DNA of 64,000 bases, from positions 127,572 to 191,571 of the forward strand of contig JAXHOJ010000057.1 in NCBI GenBank assembly GCA_034519525.1, in the 5' to 3' direction. A model generated the notes under the pieces. That model was not told where the DNA came from. It saw only the letters and a list, made by a program, of their open reading frames with translations, and did not search any database. The DNA comes from Gemmobacter sp034519525. GTDB taxonomy: Bacteria; Pseudomonadota; Alphaproteobacteria; Rhodobacterales; Rhodobacteraceae. The translations under genes were made by a program, and so were the position numbers. Shown here piece after piece: positions 11,159-19,797 of this stretch. How positions within the stretch are numbered: position 1 is the stretch's first letter; every line of letters starts with the position of its first letter.

Positions 11159-12568
11159 TCAGCAGGAGTAGTACATCGCATATTCGACCGGGTGCGGCGT
11201 ATGCTCGTAGGCATACACTTCTTCCCATTTCAGACCGATATAGGCATCCAGCTGTTCCTTGGTGAACACGCCACCGGCCAGCAGGAAGTCCATGTCCTTT
11301 TCCAGCTCTTCCAGAGCTTCGCGCAGCGAACCGCAGACCGTGGGGATTGCGGCCAGTTCTTCCGGCGGCAGATCATACAGGTCTTTGTCCGAAGCCGGGC
11401 CCGGATCGATCTTGTTCTTGATGCCGTCAAGACCAGCCATCAGCAGGGCAGCAAAGGCCAGATAGGGGTTCGCCGCCGGATCGGGGAAGCGGGCTTCGAC
11501 GCGCTTGGCTTTCGGCGATTCCGTCCACGGAATACGGACGCAGCCCGAACGGTTGCGTGCCGAGAAGGCGCGCAGAACCGGCGCTTCGAAGCCCGGGATC
11601 AGGCGCTTGTAGGTGTTGGTCGAGGGGTTGGTCAGCGCGTTCAGCGCCTTGGCGTGCTTCAGGATGCCGCCGATGAAATACAGGGCCTCCTGGCTCAGGT
11701 CGGCGTATTTGTCGCCTGCGAACAGCGGCTTGCCGTCTTTCCAGATCGACATGTTCACATGCATCCCCGAGCCGTTGTCGCCCTTCATGGGCTTGGGCAT
11801 GAAGGTCACGGTCTTGCCATAGGCGGCCGCGACGTTGTGGATGACGTATTTGTATTTCTGGATGTTGTCGGCCTGTTCGACCAGACCACCGAAGATCATG
11901 CCGAGTTCGTGCTGGCAGGTCGCCACTTCGTGGTGGTGCTTGTCAACCTTGATGCCCATGCGCTTCATGGTCGACAGCATCTCGCCGCGCAGATCATGCG
12001 CTTCGTCGACCGGGTTGACCGGGAAATAGCCGCCCTTGTGCGGGGCGCGGTGGGCCAGGTTGCCCCCTTCGATTTCCTTGTCGGTGTTCCAGGCGGCGGC
12101 TTCGGCGTCGATCTGGAAGGACACCTTCTGCGGCGTGACGGAATAGCGCACGTCGTCGAAGATGAAGAATTCGGCTTCGGGGCCGAAATAGGCGGTGTCG
12201 CCGATGCCCGAGGACTTCAGGTAGGCTTCGGCCTTCTTGGCGATCTGGCGCGGGCAGCGGTCATAGGCTTCGCTGGTGTCGGGCTCGACCACGTCGCAAT
12301 GCACGCAGAGGGTTTTTTCGGCATAGAAGGGGTCGATGTAAACCGAGGTGGCATCCGGGATCAGCTTCATGTCGGACTGATCAATGGACTTCCAGCCGGC
12401 GATCGACGAACCGTCGAACATGAAGCCTTCTTCGAAGAAGTCTTCATCCACCAGATCGACAATCAGCGTCACGTGCTGAAGTTTGCCTTTCGGATCGGTA
12501 AAGCGGACGTCGACGTATTCGACTTCCTCGTCCTGAATCAGTTTCAGAGCTTTAGCTACTGCGCTCAT
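11159..12568 (-). CDS. glnA: Glutamine synthetase type I
   Basis: GlnA, 469 residues, making glutamine from glutamate, ammonia and ATP; a cytoplasmic dodecamer. Key blocks seen are EYVDVRFTDPKGK at the N-terminus, MFDGSSIAGW, GPEAEFFIFD, GDNGSGMHVN, NRSGCVRIP and, near residue 397, DLYDLPPEE with the tyrosine that GlnE adenylylates. Length is typical of GSI-beta. The start at 12,568 (MSAVAKALK) was chosen; a second ATG lies one codon upstream. It is 72 bases downstream of glnB on the same strand, the normal alphaproteobacterial nitrogen-control operon. Confidence 0.97.
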   Translation of the reverse strand: MSAVAKALKLIQDEEVEYVDVRFTDPKGKLQHVTLIVDLVDEDFFEEGFMFDGSSIAGWKSIDQSDMKLIPDATSVYIDPFYAEKTLCVHCDVVEPDTSEAYDRCPRQIAKKAEAYLKSSGIGDTAYFGPEAEFFIFDDVRYSVTPQKVSFQIDAEAAAWNTDKEIEGGNLAHRAPHKGGYFPVNPVDEAHDLRGEMLSTMKRMGIKVDKHHHEVATCQHELGMIFGGLVEQADNIQKYKYVIHNVAAAYGKTVTFMPKPMKGDNGSGMHVNMSIWKDGKPLFAGDKYADLSQEALYFIGGILKHAKALNALTNPSTNTYKRLIPGFEAPVLRAFSARNRSGCVRIPWTESPKAKRVEARFPDPAANPYLAFAALLMAGLDGIKNKIDPGPASDKDLYDLPPEELAAIPTVCGSLREALEELEKDMDFLLAGGVFTKEQLDAYIGLKWEEVYAYEHTPHPVEYAMYYSC

Positions 12569-12640
12569 CATGCTGCCTTTCGGTTGGTGTTTCATCGAGG
12601 CGCCCTGGGAACAGTGCGCCCGGTGTCTGGATGGGTGGGA

Positions 12641-12979
12641 TCAGACCGCGTCGTCGCCGGTTTCGCCGGTGCGGATGCGGATCGCCTGTTCGACGGGCGA
12701 GATGAAGATCTTGCCGTCGCCGATCTTGTCGGTGCGCGCGGCCGATACGATGGCTTCCACGGCGGCATCCACCATGTCATCCGAAAGCACGACCTCGATC
12801 TTCACCTTGGGCAGGAAATCCACGACATATTCCGCGCCGCGATAGAGTTCGGTATGGCCTTTCTGGCGACCGAAGCCCTTGACCTCGGTCACGGACAGCC
12901 CCTGAATGCCGGCCTCCTGAAGCGCTTCTTTCACCTCGTCCAGCTTGAACGGCTTGATGATCGCTTCGATCTTCTTCAT
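12641..12979 (-). CDS. glnB: Nitrogen regulatory protein PII
   Basis: PII, 112 residues, the trimeric sensor of 2-oxoglutarate and ATP/ADP that controls GlnE and NtrB. It starts MKKIEAIIKPFKLDEVKEAL. The T-loop contains RGAEYVVDF with Tyr51, the uridylylation site, and the ATP-binding residues lie in GDGKIFISPVEQAIRIRTGE. It heads the glnB-glnA operon, and upstream dyads may bind NtrC. PII paralogue GlnK is possible, but the glnA linkage favours glnB. Confidence 0.96.
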   Translation of the reverse strand: MKKIEAIIKPFKLDEVKEALQEAGIQGLSVTEVKGFGRQKGHTELYRGAEYVVDFLPKVKIEVVLSDDMVDAAVEAIVSAARTDKIGDGKIFISPVEQAIRIRTGETGDDAV

Positions 12980-13060
12980 GACCGACTCCCCCGCTAGTTC
13001 TCGTCTGCAAGCCAGTGACCACTTCCCTGCGGCCTGGACAATCGGCTAGGTTTGCAACTG

Positions 13061-13129
13061 TGCCGATTTCCACGGAAAATCGGCAGGTGTCGCGCAAAAA
13101 ATAGTCATTGCGATCACCATATAGGCAAT
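13061..13129 (-). promoter_or_regulatory. Candidate control region of glnBA (two dyads)
   Basis: Two inverted repeats lie between glnB and the divergent nnr gene. TGCCGATTT and its complement, 7 bases apart, span 13,061-13,085. ATTGC and GCAAT, 13 bases apart, span 13,107-13,129, the latter resembling a TGC-N11-GCA NtrC site. This is the expected place for NtrC control of glnBA. The binding-site assignment is inference. Confidence 0.35.
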
Positions 13130-13153
13130 TTGTGAACGATTAAAGCTGCAAAA

Positions 13154-14710
13154 ATGACCGAACTTCTGACCGCTGCCCAAATGCGCGCCATCGAAGACAT
13201 CGCCATCCGCGCAGGCGGGGTAACCGGGCGTGACCTGATGGAGCGGGCCGGGCAGGGGGTGATTGCCGCCATCTGGCGGCACTGGCCCGCACTGGCGCGC
13301 GGGCCGCAGCGGGCGGTCGTGCTGTGCGGGCCGGGCAACAATGGCGGCGATGGCTTTGTGGTGGCGCGGCTGTTGCGGCAGCGGGGCTGGACGGTGGATC
13401 TGCATCTGCTGGGCGATCCGGCGCGGCTGCCGCCGGATGCCCGGGCGAACCACGATCTGTGGCTTGAGCTTGGGCCGGTGCTGCCAATGCCCTGTGCAGA
13501 ACTGCCACGCTTGCGGCAGACCGAGGCGGGGTTGCTGGTCGATGCGCTGTTCGGAACCGGGCTGACGCGGGGCCTTGCGCCCGAACTGGCGCAGATCGCG
13601 CCCGATCAGACGGGCTGGCATCGCGTGGCGGTGGATGTGCCCAGCGGGCTTTGTGCCGATTCGGGCAGGGTGCTGCAGGTTGCGCCGGGTCGTGCGGGGG
13701 TAGTGTTGCGCGCCGATCTGACGGTGAGCTTTCACCACGCCAAACTGGGGCATTACCTGCAGGACGGGCCGCAGATCTGCGGGGCGCTGATGGTGGCCGA
13801 TATCGGGCTGGACCCGGCAGAAACCGGCCATGCGGTATCGCTGGTGGATGCGGATCATCTGGCAAGGCTGGCTGTGCCCGCGCTGCGCAAGGCGGCTGTC
13901 GGGCATAAGTATGTGCATGGTCATGCACTTGTCCTGTCGGGCGGGCCGGGGCGTGGCGGTGCGGCCCGGCTGGCGGCGCGGGCGGCGCTGCGGATCGGGG
14001 CAGGGTTGGTGACCCTGGGCTGCCCGTCCGCCGCGCTGGCAGAAAACGCCGCGCGTCTGGATGCGGTGATGCTGCGGCCGGTTGGCGATGCGGCAGAGCT
14101 GGCCGAAACTCTGGCAGATCCGCGGATTTCCGCGCTGTGCCTTGGGCCGGGGCTGGGGCTGGAGAACAGCGCGCAGGCTCTGCTGGCGACGGCACTGCGC
14201 AGTGGCAGGCCCATCGTGCTGGATGCCGATGCGCTGACGTTGATCGCGCGGAGCCCGGGCCTGATGGGCGCGCTGCATCCGGCCTGCGTGCTGACCCCGC
14301 ATGGGGGCGAGTTTGCGCGGCTGTTTCCCGATCTGGCGGCGCATCTGGCGGCTGACCCCATATCCGGCCCGGCGGCATCGCGGCTGGATGTTGTCCGGCA
14401 GGCGGCGGCGCGGCTGGGCTGCACCGTGCTGCTGAAAGGGGCCGATACGGTGATCTGCGGGGCCGCAGGGCAGGCGGCCCTGCATGGTGCTGTCTATGAC
14501 GAGGCTGCGCCCTGGCTCGCCACGGCAGGATCGGGGGATGTGCTGGCAGGGTTCATCGCCGGGCTGCTGGCGCGGAGCTTTGCCGGGCCTGAGGCTGCAG
14601 CAACGGCCGTCTGGCTGCACGCGGCCTGTGGCCGCAGCTTCGGCCCCGGGCTGATCGCCGAAGATCTGCCGGAAGAGTTGCCGAAGGTGCTGCGCGGGCT
14701 GGGCGTCTGA
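13154..14710 (+). CDS. nnr: Bifunctional NAD(P)HX epimerase/dehydratase
   Basis: A 518-residue fusion repairing hydrated NADH/NADPH. The N-terminal YjeF_N epimerase domain (about 1-205) has GPGNNGGDG at residues 59-67, then VDALFGTG and VDVPSGL. The C-terminal ribokinase-like ADP-dependent dehydratase (about 220-510) has LSGGPGRGGAARLA, LGPGLGL, VLTPHGGEFARLF and TAGSGDVLAGFIAG. Both catalytic modules look complete. It is divergent from glnB and followed by a convergent Hint-domain gene. Confidence 0.93.
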   Translation: MTELLTAAQMRAIEDIAIRAGGVTGRDLMERAGQGVIAAIWRHWPALARGPQRAVVLCGPGNNGGDGFVVARLLRQRGWTVDLHLLGDPARLPPDARANHDLWLELGPVLPMPCAELPRLRQTEAGLLVDALFGTGLTRGLAPELAQIAPDQTGWHRVAVDVPSGLCADSGRVLQVAPGRAGVVLRADLTVSFHHAKLGHYLQDGPQICGALMVADIGLDPAETGHAVSLVDADHLARLAVPALRKAAVGHKYVHGHALVLSGGPGRGGAARLAARAALRIGAGLVTLGCPSAALAENAARLDAVMLRPVGDAAELAETLADPRISALCLGPGLGLENSAQALLATALRSGRPIVLDADALTLIARSPGLMGALHPACVLTPHGGEFARLFPDLAAHLAADPISGPAASRLDVVRQAAARLGCTVLLKGADTVICGAAGQAALHGAVYDEAAPWLATAGSGDVLAGFIAGLLARSFAGPEAAATAVWLHAACGRSFGPGLIAEDLPEELPKVLRGLGV

Positions 14711-14802
14711 ACCCCGGCAAAGCAAAAGGCCGCCCAAAGGCGACCTGGGGTTTGATCCTGCGCTTTGCCGGTATGGGGCTGACATGGGCCAGCACGGGGC
14801 CA

Positions 14803-14826
14803 GCAAATTTCTTCGAAGAAATTTGC
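14803..14826. repeat. 24 bp perfect palindrome at a gene 3' end
   Basis: GCAAATTTCTTC followed by its exact complement. It touches the stop codon side of the Hint-domain gene (stop at 14,828). Related palindromes occur at 26,671-26,716, also at a gene end. It may act as a bidirectional terminator or be a dispersed element. Confidence 0.7.
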
Positions 14827-14827
14827 G

Positions 14828-15307
14828 TCAGGCCGGGGTCAGCACCGGCTGCACGCCGATTTCCAGCCCGCCTGCATAGATCACTGCCGGGCCATCCAGC
14901 ACCAGCTGCCACAGCCGATGGGCGCCCGCAGGCTCGGCCCGGATGAACTCGCCATCCACCAGCCGGGTCACGGCAATCATCGCCTGCGGCTGGCCTGCAA
15001 GGGTCTGCGCCCGCCAGTCCGTGACGCGCAGCAGGCTGTCGGCGCTGACGATCACATCTTCTTCGGGCTGTTCCACCCCGAGGGTCGAGGCCGAAACCCG
15101 GATCATCGGCGCATCCGCCTGCACCATCGCAACAGAGAGCAGCTTGCGCGGGCCAGTGCGGGTGATGATGCGATCCCCCGCCGTCAGATATTCGACAGGC
15201 AGTTCCCCCTGCATCGTCAGAATACGGGTGCCTTGCGCCAGGCCACAAACGGCAGAAACGGCGCGCTGATCCGACAGTCTGTGGCTTTGGCTTTCGAACA
15301 TCATCAT
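14828..15307 (-). CDS. Hint (Hedgehog/intein) domain protein
   Basis: A 159-residue protein with a Hint-domain core. GLAQGTRILTMQGELPVEYL is the typical N-terminal splicing-type block, with the nucleophile region near residue 20, followed by AGDRIITRTGPRKLL and later ISADSLLRV-like sequence. The family is common in Rhodobacterales, often in secreted proteins with upstream repeats; here the domain stands alone. The start at 15,307 (first of three Met codons) has AGG at about 8 bases. Autoproteolytic activity is possible but unproven; the block lacks the usual CF pair (here CGLAQGT). Confidence 0.7.
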   Translation of the reverse strand: MMMFESQSHRLSDQRAVSAVCGLAQGTRILTMQGELPVEYLTAGDRIITRTGPRKLLSVAMVQADAPMIRVSASTLGVEQPEEDVIVSADSLLRVTDWRAQTLAGQPQAMIAVTRLVDGEFIRAEPAGAHRLWQLVLDGPAVIYAGGLEIGVQPVLTPA

Positions 15308-15626
15308 GGCAGCACCTGCTTTCACACACTTCTACAGCCTGCGCAGCAAATGTGGCACGATTGTGCCCGGCCTGTGGCGTTTCCACGAAGGGGCGTGTGA
15401 CACGAAGGGGGCGTCGCAGGATCTCGAAGGTGATCCCGGCCTGCTGCAGATCCACGCCCGGCAGGATGATGCGGATGATCTATAAAGATGATCCCGGCCA
15501 TTTAGCTAAAAGCTGAAACGCGCGGGGGCGTGAGCCTCTGAGCCTGAGGCACATCTTGTGGCAATCCCCGAAAAGCAATGCAGCGCAAGTGCAAGGAAAG
15601 ACTAGATTAACGATATCGTGGATGTT
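15308..15626. other. Intergenic stretch with no supported gene
   Basis: About 320 bases between the Hint-domain gene and tRNA-Gln. A minus-strand frame around 15,380-15,490 reads IIRIILPGVDLQQAGITF and could be a gene remnant, but it has no start or support. GATCCCGGCC occurs twice here (near 15,431 and 15,491). Nothing else is visible. Confidence 0.4.
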
Positions 15627-15701
15627 TGGCTGGGGCGCTAGGATTCGAACCTAGGTATGTCGGTACCAAAAACCGATGCCTTACCACTTGGCGACGCCCC
15701 A
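15627..15701 (-). tRNA. tRNA-Gln (anticodon TTG)
   Basis: Read on the minus strand: acceptor TGGGGCG pairs with CGCCCCA, the D-arm is GCCAAGTGGTAAGGC, and the anticodon stem-loop is TCGGT-TTTTGGT-ACCGA with anticodon TTG. The T-arm contains GGTTCGAATCC. A discriminator G and an encoded CCA end complete the 75 nt gene. Confidence 0.97.
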
Positions 15702-15811
15702 ACCGTGCGGCGGTGTTTAGACAAGCGCTGCGGAGGGTGCAAGTGCAAATTCATCGCGGAATGGGCATGGGTTGACGGCGAGGCCGGTTCAGCCGCTAAG
15801 CAGGCGGGATC

Positions 15812-16991
15812 ATGCAGGTGGATATCATCGTTCTCGGGGCCGGTGCGGCGGGCCTTTTCGCCGCGATCGAGGCAGGGCGGCGCGGCCGTCGGGTGCTGGT
15901 GGTGGATCATGCCCGCGCGGCGGGCGAGAAGATCCGCATTTCGGGCGGGGGGCGGTGCAATTTCACCAATCTGGATATCCGGGCAGAGGCCTTTCTGTCG
16001 CAGAACCCGCGCTTTGCGCTTTCGGCGCTGAAACGGTTCACCCAATGGGATTTCATCGCCCGGGTCGATGCGGCGGGCATCGCCTGGCATGAAAAGACTC
16101 TGGGGCAGCTGTTCTGTGACGGGTCGGCCAAGCAGATTGTCGCCATGCTGCTGGATGATCTGGCGGCGGCGGGCGGCCAGCTGTGGCTTGAAACCGAACT
16201 GGGGGCGGTGACCCGGGCCGAGCAGGGCTTCCGGGTGGACACCAGCCGGGGCCCGGTGCAGGCGGCGAGCGTGATCGTGGCGACGGGGGGCAAATCCATT
16301 CCCAAGATGGGCGCCACCGGGATCGGCTATCGTATTGCCGAAGGCTTTGGCCTGCCACTGGTGGAAACCCGGCCGGCGCTGGTGCCGCTGACGCTGGCCG
16401 ATCAGGTGCTGGAACCGCTGAAGGCTCTGGCGGGCACGGCGGTGGATGGCCGCGCCAGCGCAGGCCGGACCGGATTTGACGAGGCGATGCTGTTCACCCA
16501 TCGCGGCCTGTCGGGCCCGGCGATCCTGCAGATCAGCTCCTACTGGCGCGAGGGGCGACGGCGATGCGCGCTTGATCTGGCACGCGGGCAGGATGCGGCG
16601 GTGGGGTTGCGGCGGCTGCGGCAAGAGAATGGCCGCGTGGCGCTGCGCACGGCACTGGCGCGGCATGTGCCGGACCGGCTGGCGCGCTATCTGGAAGGAA
16701 CGAGCGGGTCTGCAGGGCAATCTGGCCGATCAGAACAATGCCGCGCTGGACCGGCTGGCGGCGCTGGTGCACGGCTTTACGCTGACACCCGTGGGCAGCG
16801 AAGGCTATCGCACCGCAGAGGTGACGCTGGGGGGCGTGGATACCGCTGCGCTGGACGCCAGAACGATGCAGGCCAAGGATGTGCCGGGGCTGTTCTTCAT
16901 CGGCGAGGTGGTGGATGTGACGGGCTGGCTGGGCGGGTACAACTTCCAATGGGCCTGGTCTTCGGGATGGGCCGCCGGTCAGGTGGCTTGA
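15812..16991 (+). pseudogene. BaiN/HI0933-like FAD-dependent oxidoreductase, one frameshift
   Basis: A flavoprotein of the HI0933/BaiN family (TIGR00275-like), about 390 residues when read through. It begins MQVDIIVLGAGAAGLFAAIE (dinucleotide fold, G9/G11/G14), followed by GEKIRISGGGRCNFTN, typical of the family. The frame breaks near 16,698, where an extra G in GAAGGAACG moves the coding to another frame. That frame continues ERAGLQGNLADQNNAALDRL and ends with the FAD-binding block FFIGEVVDVTGWLGGYNFQ. Repairing one base gives a normal-length protein, so a sequencing indel is likely. Confidence 0.85.
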
Positions 16992-17109
16992 ATCTGATAA
17001 TGATGATTATGTAATATAACTGCCTCTGCAGAGCCGGATTTCGCATCGCTTCTTGCCCTGTGGCCGCAGCTGGGGCATGTAGCGGCATCCCCAGACCAGA
17101 GGCACAGCC

Positions 17110-17802
17110 ATGACATTCTCCCGGTCCATCAAGATCGCCCCGTCGATCCTTTCTGCCGATTTCGCCAATTTCGGCGCCGAATGCGAAGCCATCGAGGCCC
17201 AGGGCTGCGACTGGGTGCATGTCGATGTGATGGATGGCCACTTCGTGCCGAATATCACTTTCGGGCCAAGCACCTGCGCGGCGATCCGCAAGCACATCAA
17301 GGGCGTGATGGATGTGCATCTGATGGTTGCCCCCGTCGATCCCTATATCGACGCCTTCGCCCAGTCTGGTGCCGATGTGCTGACCGCGCATCTGGAGGCC
17401 GGGCCGCATATCCACCGCACGCTGCAGGCGATCCGCGCCCATGGCATCAAGGCGGGTCTGGCCATCAACCCCGGCACCGGGATCGACGCCGTGGCCCATC
17501 TGATCGACATGGTGGATCTGATCTGCGTGATGACGGTGAACCCCGGGTTCGGCGGGCAGAAATTCATCCATTCGCAGGTGGCCAAGGTGCGCGCCCTGCG
17601 CGAGATGATCGGTGACCGCCCGGTGCATATCGAGATCGACGGCGGCGTGACGGTGGAAACCGCGCCGCTGGTGGCCGCTGCGGGCGCCGATGTTCTGGTG
17701 GCGGGATCGGCGGTGTTCAAGGGCGGCTCGGTCGGTAATCCTTCCCCCTATGGCGCCAATATCCGGAACATTCGTGCCGCTGCAGAAGCGGCTTTGGGAT
17801 AA
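17110..17802 (+). CDS. rpe: Ribulose-phosphate 3-epimerase
   Basis: Rpe, 230 residues, interconverts ribulose-5-phosphate and xylulose-5-phosphate in the pentose phosphate and Calvin pathways. The TIM-barrel motifs are APSILSADFANFG, HVDVMDGHFVPNITFG (metal-binding His and Asp), DVHLMV, VNPGFGGQKF and EIDGGV. Start at 17,110 has GAGG upstream. It stands alone, upstream of the SulP gene on the same strand. Confidence 0.96.
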   Translation: MTFSRSIKIAPSILSADFANFGAECEAIEAQGCDWVHVDVMDGHFVPNITFGPSTCAAIRKHIKGVMDVHLMVAPVDPYIDAFAQSGADVLTAHLEAGPHIHRTLQAIRAHGIKAGLAINPGTGIDAVAHLIDMVDLICVMTVNPGFGGQKFIHSQVAKVRALREMIGDRPVHIEIDGGVTVETAPLVAAAGADVLVAGSAVFKGGSVGNPSPYGANIRNIRAAAEAALG

Positions 17803-17859
17803 TCCTTCCACATATTCAATACTTGAAATGTATCTAAGGGTTGGATAGGTCTTGATCCG

Positions 17860-17880
17860 AGGCGCCGGACCCTCCGGCGC
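17860..17880 (+). other. GC-rich hairpin between rpe and sulP
   Basis: GGCGCCGGA and its near complement TCCGGCGC around a 3-base loop lie 15 bases before the SulP start. It has no T run, so it could be a weak terminator of rpe or a leader hairpin. Confidence 0.35.
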
Positions 17881-17894
17881 GCGGAGAGCCTGCC

Positions 17895-19649
17895 ATGCGC
17901 CGTTTCCTGCCTGTCCTGGATTGGGGCCCGCATTATACCCGGGCCGCGCTGGGAAATGATCTGCTGGCCGCCGTGATCGTGACGATCATGCTGATCCCGC
18001 AATCGCTGGCCTATGCGCTGCTGGCGGGCCTTCCGGCAGAGGTCGGGCTGTACGCCTCGATCGCGCCGCTGGTGATCTATGCGGTCTTCGGCACCTCGCG
18101 CACCCTGGCGGTGGGTCCGGTGGCGGTGGTCAGCCTGATGACGGCGGCGGCCATAGCCCCGCTGGCAGCACAGGGCACGGCCGAATATCTGGGCGCCGCC
18201 ATCGCGCTGGCCTTCCTGTCGGGGCTGATGCTGTTGGGCATGGGTCTGCTGCGGCTGGGCTTCATGGCGAATTTCATCAGCCATCCGGTGATTTCCGGCT
18301 TCATCACGGCATCCGGCCTGCTGATCGCCGCCGGACAGATCCCGCAACTGGCCGGGCTTTCGGTGCGCGGCGAAACCCTGCCAGAGCTGGCCATGGCCAT
18401 CTGGCAGGCGTTTCCGGGTGCAAACCTGCAGACGCTGATGATCGGCCTGCCCGTGGTGGCCTTTCTGTTCTGGACACGCAGCCGCCTGAAACCCCTGCTG
18501 CGTCGTGCAGGCCTGAATGACCGGCTTGCAGGCGCGCTCAGCCGTGCCGCGCCCGTGCTGGCGGTGGCGGCCACAACATGGGCAAGCTGGGGCTTCTCGC
18601 TGGCCGGTACGGTGCCGGTGGTGGGCGATATTCCCGGCGGCCTGCCGATGCCCACCCTGCCGCCCATGAACCCGGATCTCTGGGCCGCCATCTTTGCCCC
18701 GGCGGCGCTGATTTCGCTGGTGGGCTATGTCGAAACCATATCGGTGGCGCAGACGCTGGCCGCCAAACGCCGCCAGCGCATCGACCCGGATCAGGAACTG
18801 ATCGCGCTTGGTGCCTCGAATATCGGGGCGGCGGTTTCGGGCGGCTATCCGGTGACCGGGGGCTTTGCGCGATCCGTGGTGAATTTCGACGCCGGGGCCG
18901 AAACGCCCGCGGCGGGCGCCTTCACCGCCATCGGCATGGCGCTGGCGACCCTGTTGCTGACGCCCCTGCTCTATCATCTGCCCAAGGCCACGCTGGCGGC
19001 CACGATCATCGTCGCCGTGCTCAGCCTGGTCGATCTGGGCGCCTTGCGCCGCACCTGGCACTATAGCCGCAGCGATTTTGCGGCGATGCTGGCCACCATT
19101 CTTGTGACCCTTGGGGTCGGCGTCGAAGCCGGGATCAGCGCCGGGGTGATCCTGTCGATCGGGCTGCATCTGTGGCGCAGCTCGCGCCCGCATGTGGCCA
19201 TCGTCGGACAGGTTCCGGGAACCGAGCATTTTCGCAATGTCACCCGGCACGAGGTCATCACCGCGCCGGATGTGCTGTCGATCCGCATCGACGAAAGCCT
19301 GTATTTCCCCAATGCCCGGTTTCTGGAAGACCGTCTTCTGGGCGCTGTGGCCGAACAGCCGGGGCTGCGCCATATCGTGCTGATCTGCACTGCGGTGAAC
19401 AGCATCGATTCATCCGCCCTGGAAACGCTGGAGGATCTGAACGCCCGCCTGCGCGATGGCGGTGTGACCCTGCATCTGTCCGAAGTGAAAGGCCCGGTAA
19501 TGGACAGGCTGGCCCGCACGCATCTGCTGCGCGATCTGACCGGGCAGATCTTTCTGACGCAGTTCGATGCGATGATGGCGCTGGCCCCCGGCGTCACCCA
19601 GGCCTGCCACGATGCGGCCCGGCGCGACACGTCAAAGGCGGCCCATTGA
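17895..19649 (+). CDS. SulP-family sulfate/anion transporter with STAS domain
   Basis: A 584-residue inner-membrane transporter. The N-terminal SulP transport domain (about 20-420) has LLAAVIVTIMLIPQSLAYAL, GLYASIAPLVIYAVFGTSR and the region GASNIGAAVSGGYPVTGGFARS near residue 300. The C-terminal cytoplasmic STAS domain (about 440-560) contains LSIRIDESLYFPNARFLED and AVNSIDSSALETLE. It likely takes up sulfate or another inorganic anion (or bicarbonate) with H+ or Na+. It is probably transcribed separately from rpe. Confidence 0.92.
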   Translation: MRRFLPVLDWGPHYTRAALGNDLLAAVIVTIMLIPQSLAYALLAGLPAEVGLYASIAPLVIYAVFGTSRTLAVGPVAVVSLMTAAAIAPLAAQGTAEYLGAAIALAFLSGLMLLGMGLLRLGFMANFISHPVISGFITASGLLIAAGQIPQLAGLSVRGETLPELAMAIWQAFPGANLQTLMIGLPVVAFLFWTRSRLKPLLRRAGLNDRLAGALSRAAPVLAVAATTWASWGFSLAGTVPVVGDIPGGLPMPTLPPMNPDLWAAIFAPAALISLVGYVETISVAQTLAAKRRQRIDPDQELIALGASNIGAAVSGGYPVTGGFARSVVNFDAGAETPAAGAFTAIGMALATLLLTPLLYHLPKATLAATIIVAVLSLVDLGALRRTWHYSRSDFAAMLATILVTLGVGVEAGISAGVILSIGLHLWRSSRPHVAIVGQVPGTEHFRNVTRHEVITAPDVLSIRIDESLYFPNARFLEDRLLGAVAEQPGLRHIVLICTAVNSIDSSALETLEDLNARLRDGGVTLHLSEVKGPVMDRLARTHLLRDLTGQIFLTQFDAMMALAPGVTQACHDAARRDTSKAAH

Positions 19650-19659
19650 TCTGCGGCAA

Positions 19660-19694
19660 GATGACAGGCTTGCATAGCTGCAATGCCTGTCATC
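19660..19694 (+). terminator. Hairpin downstream of sulP
   Basis: GATGACAGGC-TTGCA, a 4-base loop, then TGCAA-T-GCCTGTCATC gives a 15 bp stem with one bulge, 11 bases past the sulP stop. There is no clear T tract, so it may stabilise the 3' end rather than terminate. Confidence 0.5.
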
Positions 19695-19797
19695 CGCTCG
19701 ACATCTGCCTGCAATCCCCGGTAATAGAACCAAACTGAGGCCATTGGTGCGGCCTGTTGATTCTATTGTCTTTGTATGAGTTTGGAGCCAGGCCTTG

